DNA of 10,634 bases from NCBI GenBank assembly GCA_900549355.1, contig UROA01000070.1:1-10634 (forward strand). The letters run 5' to 3'. Position numbers and translations under genes: made by a program. Positions 5,958 through 10,634 of this stretch are shown here, in pieces (the first letter of the stretch is position 1; the number at the start of each line of letters is the position of its first letter). The notes under the pieces were generated by a model. The model was not told the origin of the DNA, made no database searches, and worked only from the letters and a program-made list of their open reading frames with translations. The DNA comes from an uncultured Collinsella sp. (GTDB lineage: Bacteria; Actinomycetota; Coriobacteriia; Coriobacteriales; Coriobacteriaceae).

Positions 5958-6362
5958 GTGGCAGGTATGTCGGAAGCAACTAGGACTCGCACGCATGCGC
6001 CTGAGGTTAGGCAGCGCGCCGTCGAGATCATCCAAGAGGGGGTCGGTCATCGCGCCCTCGCCGCGGAGCTTGGCATTCCCCAGGCCACGGCTCGTCAGTG
6101 GGCCCGCGCGTATGCCGTGGGCGGTGCCGACGCCGTTCTCAATGCCGGTTCGCATCATCACACCTATTCGTACGACGTAAAGCTCGCTGTGGTTAAGGAC
6201 CGTCTGGAAAACGGCTTGACGGTTCGCGAGGCCATGATCAGGCACAAGATTCCCAGCGAGTCTTCGGTCAAGGCTTGGTGCCGCCAGTATCGCGAGAGCG
6301 GTGAGTCCGCGCTGGTCGATAAGCCGCGCGGTCGCAAGCCGCGCGTTAAGCAGGCAGAGTAG
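5958..6362 (+). CDS. Stand-alone double helix-turn-helix protein (IS3/IS150 OrfA-like)
   Basis: A 134-aa basic DNA-binding protein. Two helix-turn-helix units are visible. The first is at about residues 16-52, with RQRAVEIIQEG, HRALAAELGI and ATARQWARAY. The second is at about 68-112, with DVKLAVVKDRLENG, TVREAMIRHKI and SSVKAWCRQYRESG. A basic tail (DKPRGRKPRVKQ) follows. This layout, including 'esaL..KPRGR', matches the DNA-binding OrfA (InsJ-type) of IS150/IS3 transposases. No catalytic orfB follows; instead a terminator comes 9 nt after the stop, and no flanking IS inverted repeats are evident. It may be a remnant or a domesticated regulator, perhaps of the hydrogenase operon downstream or of itself. 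Start choice: GTG at 5958 has AAGG about 7 nt upstream; ATG at 5967 would give 131 aa and has weaker spacing. Confidence 0.75.
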   Translation: MAGMSEATRTRTHAPEVRQRAVEIIQEGVGHRALAAELGIPQATARQWARAYAVGGADAVLNAGSHHHTYSYDVKLAVVKDRLENGLTVREAMIRHKIPSESSVKAWCRQYRESGESALVDKPRGRKPRVKQAE

Positions 6363-6370
6363 CAAGAGGG

Positions 6371-6393
6371 TGCGCCCGCGGGGGCGCATTTTT
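6371..6393 (+). terminator. Rho-independent terminator after the HTH gene
   Basis: A 7-bp stem TGCGCCC/GGGCGCA with loop GCGG is followed by TTTTT. It starts 9 nt after the stop codon and isolates the HTH gene from the downstream operon. Confidence 0.88.
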
Positions 6394-6490
6394 CTTGCCG
6401 CGCCAACTTTTTGGACCGGCGCGAGCCTGTCGGGACATCCTCCAAAGTGGCCAATAAGCCGCGCGCAGTGGCCCGCGCGCCTGCCGCCGC

Positions 6491-6537
6491 GGTAAGGAAA
6501 CGTCGCCTCTCTGCTCCAAAGCGGACGTGCCCTTACC
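6491..6537. repeat. Imperfect inverted repeat in the hydrogenase operon leader
   Basis: The arms GGTAAGGAAACGTC (6491-6504) and GACGTGCCCTTACC (6524-6537) pair at 12 of 14 positions around a 19-nt loop. There is no T-tract. The dyad lies about 107 nt before the operon's first start codon and could be a regulator site or leader-RNA stem. Confidence 0.5.
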
Positions 6538-6588
6538 CCGTACGCCTAAAACTCCCCAGTTGACCGAAAACCTGCCGCTGCTGCTCCT

Positions 6589-6615
6589 CAATTGAGCTAT
6601 AACGTTAAACAATTG
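6589..6615 (+). promoter_or_regulatory. Possible promoter/operator of the hydrogenase operon
   Basis: The perfect palindrome TAACGTTA (6600-6607) lies between two CAATTG hexamers (6589-6594 and 6610-6615). TATAAC (6598-6603) resembles a -10 box about 40 nt before the start codon. No good -35 is found at 16-18 nt, so a regulated or activator-dependent promoter is possible. Low certainty. Confidence 0.33.
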
Positions 6616-6643
6616 CAGCGTTTTTGCATGGGGGAGTGATGGT

Positions 6644-9526
6644 ATGACGCTACTGTATTTCCTTACCCTGTTTCCGCTGGTACCGGCGCTGGGCATGCTG
6701 CTCGCGCGCGGTGACCGCGCCCGCGATGCGGTGGGACTCATAGGCTCCGGCATTATCATGGCGGTGACAGTTGTAGTCGCCGTCATGTTTTTTTGCACGG
6801 GTCCGCAGAGCTTTGAGATTGCCCCCGGTACCTCGCATGCGCTCTCGATCATCAGCTCCGTCATCGACGTAATTCTGTGCGCCGTCATCCTGTACAACGC
6901 GCACAAATATAAGAGCGTGCTTACCACGGTGCTCGGCATAGTCCAGCTGGTGGGTTCGCTCGCCTTTGCGGCCATGACGTTGCCCGCGGCCGAGGCCGTT
7001 ACGGCGACACCGCTCTACCTGGACTACATGAGCGTGATCATGGTCCTCGCCGTCGGCATCGTCGGCAGCCTAATCTGCGTGTATGCCCTGGGCTACATGA
7101 AGGACTTCCAGGCTCATGACGAGCACGAGGCCGCGCTGCGCGGGCAGACCGCGCCCGACCGTCGCCCGCAGTTCCTAGCGCTTATGTTCCTGTTCCTCTC
7201 GGCCATGTTCGTCATCGTGACGAGCGACAACCTTGAGTGGCTGTTCTGCGGCTGGGAAATCACCACCGTGTGCTCGTTCCTTATGATTGGCTACACGCGC
7301 ACGCCCGAGGCCATCAAGAACGCCTTCACCCAGATCATCCTCAACATGCTGGGCGGCATCGCGTTTTTGGCCGGACTCATGTATCTGCACGTTAACGGCA
7401 TGCCGCTGACCATCTCGGGCATGGTCGAGCTTGCCGGCGCCGGAACCGCGCAATCCGCGCTGCTGGTGATGCCGGTCGTCCTGCTGTCGCTCGCCGCACT
7501 CACCAAGGCCGCACAGATGCCGTTCCACACGTGGCTGTTGGGTGCCATGGTTGCCCCTACGCCCACGAGCGCCCTGCTGCACTCGTCAACCATGGTCAAA
7601 GCCGGCGTGTTCCTGATGGTCAAGCTGAGCCCGCTCTATGCCATCTATCCCGTAACCGGCTTTATGGTCACGAGTGTGGGCGCCATCACGTTTTTGCTCG
7701 CTGCCCTCATGGCCATCTCGCAGAGCAACGCCAAACGCGTGCTCGCGTTCTCCACCATTTCCAACCTGGGCCTCATTAGTGCCTGCTTGGGTGTCGGCGC
7801 GCCCGAGGCTGTATGGGCGGCCATCTTCCTGATCCTGTTCCACACGGTGGCAAAGTCGCTGCTGTTCCTGTGCGTGGGCACGGCCGAGCATCATATCGGC
7901 AGCCGCAATATCGAGGACATGGACGGTATGTTCAGCCGCATGCCGCACCTGACGCGTCTGATGATGCTGGGCATCATGGGCATGTTTGTGGCGCCGTTTG
8001 GCATGCTCGTGTCCAAGTGGGGCGCCCTGGTGGCGTTTGCGCAGACCGGCAACGTGCTCATGATCATGGTGCTTGCCTTTGGCTCGGCTGCGACGTTCTT
8101 CTTCTGGGGCAAGTGGCTTGCCAAGCTTTCGGGCGTCGACCCTACGGCTCAAAACGTTGAGGTCAATGTCCATAAGACCGAATGGGTGGCACTCAACACC
8201 ATCGCCGCGCTGCTGATTCTGTGTTGCGTGGCGTTCCCGGTTATCTCGAGCGGTCTGGTGTCGCCTTACTTGGCCATGGTGTTTGGCCGCGTGCCGTACG
8301 TTATCGGCAAGGACGCCATGTATCTGATGGTGGTTATCGTGGCGTTTATCGCTGTGGTGCTGCTGACTTCATTCCGCGTGAGCAACAAACCGCACGTAAA
8401 CGTATATCTTTCGGGCGTGGGAACCGATAAATATCGCCATTTCCGCGGCTCGATGGGTCGCGAGGTAAAGGCCGAAAAGCGCAATTGGTACTCGGAGGAC
8501 GCCCTTGGCGAGAAGCGTATTGGCCCCGCGGGCAGCGTCGTGTGCTGCAGCATTATCTTGTTTGCGCTGCTGTGTTGCGCGTGGATTGGGCCCGAGCGGC
8601 TTGCCATGAGCGCGCCCTCGGTGCTGCGCGGCAAGTATTTCGAAGGCTCGGGCGTCGTGGGCATTTTTATTGGCACCGTGGCGTTTGCCCTGCTGGCGCC
8701 GCTTGTGGGCGGCCTGATCGACGGCCTCGACCGCAAACTTTCGGCCCGCATGCAGGGCCGCGTGGGCCCGCGCCTGCTCCAGCCATTCTACGACGTTGCC
8801 AAGCTGCTGCGCAAAGCCCCTGCCAGCGTAAACACCATGGACGATACCTATATGGCGTGCGCGCTCATCTTTACCGTGGTGGGCGGTGGCATCTTTGTGT
8901 CGGGCTCCAACACGCTGCTGTGCGCTTTTATGGTGACGCTCGCCGCGATCTTTGTGGTGCTGGCGTCCGCCTCGACGCAAAGCCCGTTTGCCCAGGTTGG
9001 CGCCGATCGTGAGTTGCTGCAGGTTATGAGCTACGAGCCCGCCGTTCTGCTGATGAGCGTGGGCCTGTATCTTGCCACCGACAGCTTCGATTCCATTGCC
9101 GTGACGGGGCAGTCGGCCCCCATCATCGTGTACAGCGCACCCATTTTCCTCGCGCTGCTCGCGGTGCTTACCATCAAGCTGCGCAAGTCGCCGTTTGACC
9201 TTTCGTACTCGCATCACGCGCATCAGGAGATTGTCCAGGGCGTCGCCACCGAGATGAGCGGCGGCACGCTGGCCAAGATGACCCTTATGCACTGGTGCGA
9301 GACCGTGCTGTTTTTGATGTGGGTGGGCATGTTCTTTGTTTGGGACAACCCGGTGAGCTGGCTGGTCGCCCTGGTCGTGATGGCTGCAACGTACTTTGTC
9401 GAGGTGCTGATCGACAACACCTTCGCACGCAGCACCTGGCGCAGCTGCTTTAAGCTCGGCTGGGGCGTGGCGCTGGTGTTTGGCCTGCTCAACCTTATGC
9501 CCATCCTCGTCGACGTGTTTATTTAG
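6644..9526 (+). CDS. Fused EchA-EchB (HyfB-HyfC / NuoL-NuoH-like) membrane subunit of a group 4 hydrogenase
   Basis: A 960-aa polytopic membrane protein. Residues 1 to about 600 are an antiporter-like (NuoL/MrpA/EchA) subunit: GWEITTVCSFLMIGY near 203, Lys288 in LTKAAQMPFHTW, then the family signature APTPTSALLHSSTMVKAG and the later NAKRVLAFSTISNLGLI and FHTVAKSLLFL. A hydrophilic linker (about 585-640, ending YSEDALGEKRIGP) leads into a NuoH/EchB-like part: MQGRVGPRLLQPFYDVAKLL from Met703, ADRELLQVMSYEP, and PFDLSYSHHAHQEIVQG from Pro850 followed by TEMSGG. In ech and hyf operons these are normally two proteins; here one unbroken frame carries both. Inferred role: proton or sodium translocation coupled to electron transfer in the hydrogenase arm. 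GGGGGAG lies 7 nt before the ATG. The next gene starts 12 nt after the stop. Confidence 0.92.
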   Translation: MTLLYFLTLFPLVPALGMLLARGDRARDAVGLIGSGIIMAVTVVVAVMFFCTGPQSFEIAPGTSHALSIISSVIDVILCAVILYNAHKYKSVLTTVLGIVQLVGSLAFAAMTLPAAEAVTATPLYLDYMSVIMVLAVGIVGSLICVYALGYMKDFQAHDEHEAALRGQTAPDRRPQFLALMFLFLSAMFVIVTSDNLEWLFCGWEITTVCSFLMIGYTRTPEAIKNAFTQIILNMLGGIAFLAGLMYLHVNGMPLTISGMVELAGAGTAQSALLVMPVVLLSLAALTKAAQMPFHTWLLGAMVAPTPTSALLHSSTMVKAGVFLMVKLSPLYAIYPVTGFMVTSVGAITFLLAALMAISQSNAKRVLAFSTISNLGLISACLGVGAPEAVWAAIFLILFHTVAKSLLFLCVGTAEHHIGSRNIEDMDGMFSRMPHLTRLMMLGIMGMFVAPFGMLVSKWGALVAFAQTGNVLMIMVLAFGSAATFFFWGKWLAKLSGVDPTAQNVEVNVHKTEWVALNTIAALLILCCVAFPVISSGLVSPYLAMVFGRVPYVIGKDAMYLMVVIVAFIAVVLLTSFRVSNKPHVNVYLSGVGTDKYRHFRGSMGREVKAEKRNWYSEDALGEKRIGPAGSVVCCSIILFALLCCAWIGPERLAMSAPSVLRGKYFEGSGVVGIFIGTVAFALLAPLVGGLIDGLDRKLSARMQGRVGPRLLQPFYDVAKLLRKAPASVNTMDDTYMACALIFTVVGGGIFVSGSNTLLCAFMVTLAAIFVVLASASTQSPFAQVGADRELLQVMSYEPAVLLMSVGLYLATDSFDSIAVTGQSAPIIVYSAPIFLALLAVLTIKLRKSPFDLSYSHHAHQEIVQGVATEMSGGTLAKMTLMHWCETVLFLMWVGMFFVWDNPVSWLVALVVMAATYFVEVLIDNTFARSTWRSCFKLGWGVALVFGLLNLMPILVDVFI

Positions 9527-9530
9527 GAGG
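9525..9530 (+). promoter_or_regulatory. Ribosome binding site of the EchC-like gene, overlapping the upstream stop
   Basis: A consensus AGGAGG begins inside the TAG stop of the EchA-EchB fusion and lies 8 nt before the ATG at 9539. It decides that start and suggests tight translational coupling. Confidence 0.8.
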
Positions 9531-9538
9531 CGGCATCC

Positions 9539-10147
9539 ATGGATCATAAAATGTCGCGCTCGCCGTGGGTTATTCATTACGACGGCTCGAGCTGCAACGG
9601 ATGCGATATCGAGGTGCTGGCCTCGCTCACGCCGCTGTTTGATGCGGAGCGGTTTGGCGTGGTCAATACCGGCAACCCCAAGCATGCGGACATCTTTTTG
9701 GTGACGGGGCCGGTCAATGCCCAGAACCTGCCCGTCGTGCGCCAGATCTACAACCAGATGCTCGAGCCCAAGTGCGTGGTGGCCTGCGGTATCTGCGCGT
9801 GTTCGGGCGGCGTGTTCCGCGATGCCTATAACGTGATCGGCGGCGTGGACCGCGCAATTCCCGTGGACGTGTACGCGCCCGGGTGCGCCATTCGCCCCGA
9901 GACCGTGATCGATGCCATTGTGGAGGCGTGCGGCATCCTGGACCAGAAGGAGGCCGTGATGCGCGCCGGCGGCGACCCGCTTACCGTGGGCGGTGCCGCA
10001 ACCTGGGACGGTGGCGTTGAGCTGGGCGTGGACGGGTTTGTGGCTGCGGAGGCCGGGGCTGATGGTGCCGGCGACACGCCCGCTGGGACGCCCGCCGCTG
10101 GCGACGCGCCTGCTGGGATGCCCGCCGCTGCAAAGGAGGCCGAGTAA
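9539..10147 (+). CDS. EchC/HyfI/NuoB-like [4Fe-4S] hydrogenase small subunit
   Basis: A 202-aa cytoplasm-facing Fe-S subunit of group 4 hydrogenases (NuoB family) that passes electrons to or from the NiFe subunit. The four expected cluster ligands are present: Cys19 and Cys22 (SSCNGCD), Cys86 (CGICACSGG) and Cys116 (YAPGC). Extra cysteines at 83 and 88 flank the third ligand. The core ends near residue 145. The rest is an Ala/Gly/Pro-rich acidic tail containing a 10-residue tandem duplication, AGDTPAGTPA then AGDAPAGMPA, encoded by a 30-nt direct repeat (10067-10096 and 10097-10126). EchC proteins are usually shorter, so the tail is an add-on of unknown role. The stop TAA overlaps the next start (TAATG). 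Family assignment is firm. Ech versus formate hydrogenlyase type cannot be decided without the missing large subunit. Confidence 0.92.
   Translation: MDHKMSRSPWVIHYDGSSCNGCDIEVLASLTPLFDAERFGVVNTGNPKHADIFLVTGPVNAQNLPVVRQIYNQMLEPKCVVACGICACSGGVFRDAYNVIGGVDRAIPVDVYAPGCAIRPETVIDAIVEACGILDQKEAVMRAGGDPLTVGGAATWDGGVELGVDGFVAAEAGADGAGDTPAGTPAAGDAPAGMPAAAKEAE
10067..10126 (+). repeat. Two-copy 30-nt tandem repeat inside the EchC-like gene
   Basis: The 30-nt unit at 10067-10096 is repeated in frame at 10097-10126 with few substitutions. It encodes the duplicated decapeptide AGDTPAGTPA / AGDAPAGMPA in the low-complexity tail. Confidence 0.8.
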
Positions 10148-10634
10148 TGCAAAAGGCTATCTATACCACCGTCGGAATCGACGAGCTCTTGTCGCATGTC
10201 CAGGCGCTCAAGGGCGTCGGCGCGCGCTTTGTGCAAATGCATGCCGAGCGCAACGTCGACGACGGCACGTATCGCCTGGTCTATACGTTTATCAACGTTC
10301 GTGCTGCTCAGGAGCATATTGCGCAGGACGGCAGCTATGCGATCGAGAACCTGGTGGTTGAGGGAATTGATCAGTACCAGGAGATTCCGTCCATCAGCTC
10401 GTACTATCCGGCGGTGTTCCCGTTTGAGAACGAGGCCCACGACCTGTTTGGTCTTGCCATCACCGACATGCAGATTGACTTTAAGGGCTTTTTCTACCAG
10501 GTCTCGACTGCCGAGCCCATGAGCGTTATCACGCCCGAGGTGAAGGCTGCGCGCGAGAAGGCCATGAAGGTCCGTGCCGCCGCCGAGGCCAAAGCGCGCA
10601 AGACTGCGGCCGAGAAGGCCGCCGCTGCCACGGC
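10147..10634 (+). CDS. EchD/NuoC-like hydrogenase subunit, 3'-truncated by the window
   Basis: The ATG at 10147 overlaps the preceding stop (TAATG), and the frame stays open to the window end (162 codons). The start MQKAIYTTVGIDELLSHVQ and a segment near residues 80-103 (IPSISSYYPAVFP, then FENEAHDLFGLAI) match the NuoC/EchD 'R.Es.DlfGi' region. In group 4 hydrogenases this subunit helps join the catalytic and Fe-S subunits in the peripheral arm. From about residue 130 the protein becomes a Lys/Ala/Glu-rich helix-forming tail, unlike the short end of a typical EchD. It may be a genuine C-terminal extension or a linker into a NuoD-like large subunit, as in HycE/HyfG, where NuoC and NuoD parts are fused. 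The end of the gene is outside the window. Confidence 0.88.
   Translation, partial: MQKAIYTTVGIDELLSHVQALKGVGARFVQMHAERNVDDGTYRLVYTFINVRAAQEHIAQDGSYAIENLVVEGIDQYQEIPSISSYYPAVFPFENEAHDLFGLAITDMQIDFKGFFYQVSTAEPMSVITPEVKAAREKAMKVRAAAEAKARKTAAEKAAAAT

Noticed and set aside
6612..6627. Sigma-54 promoter (TTGCAGCGTTTTTGCA) before the hydrogenase operon
   Set aside because: The -24 element lacks the required GG, it sits too close to the start codon, and actinobacteria generally lack RpoN.
8369..9685. 438-codon minus-strand frame opposite the hydrogenase genes
   Set aside because: An antisense shadow of the EchB-like and EchC-like coding regions, with no recognisable motifs.

Overview
The window looks like chromosomal DNA from a high-GC, fermentative, hydrogen-producing actinobacterium. 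A Collinsella-like member of the Coriobacteriia is the best guess. That is inference from GC-rich codon use, the gene content (folP-folK fusion, BirA-like/CoaX pair, a large Fe-S flavin enoate reductase, an Ech-type hydrogenase module) and the absence of sigma-54 signals. No species-level marker is present.

Left part (1-2953). A 5'-truncated folate gene fuses dihydropteroate synthase (FolP) to HPPK (FolK). It is followed without a gap by a BirA-like biotin-ligase-fold gene that has a frameshift and lacks the catalytic motifs. A terminator and a 43-nt perfect hairpin separate this pair from a convergent type III pantothenate kinase gene (coaX, minus strand). An initiator tRNA-fMet gene with its own promoter and terminator diverges from coaX.

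Middle part (2954-5957). Between the tRNA terminator and the next gene lies the most unusual structure here. Eight copies of a 15-nt sequence alternate in orientation every 40-41 nt and form four equal 55-nt hairpins (3043-3339). A monocistronic 676-aa FMN/Fe-S/FAD enoate reductase-like gene follows, closed by a strong terminator. Next comes an AT-rich intergenic stretch with several dyads.

Right part (5958-10634). A small double helix-turn-helix protein resembling the DNA-binding OrfA of IS3/IS150 elements stands alone, with its own terminator. After a 250-nt leader with dyads, an operon begins for a group 4 (Ech/Hyf/complex I-related) membrane-bound hydrogenase. It encodes a single 960-aa polypeptide joining the antiporter-like EchA/HyfB/NuoL part to the EchB/HyfC/NuoH part, then the NuoB-like Fe-S subunit (EchC), then a NuoC-like subunit (EchD) that runs off the window. 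The order A-B-C-D matches ech operons. The NiFe large subunit would be expected just downstream and is not visible. Together these genes would couple electron transfer to protons (H2 evolution) with ion pumping.

The strongest candidates for something undescribed are the alternating repeat array, the EchA-EchB fusion, and the orphan transposase-like HTH protein next to the hydrogenase operon.
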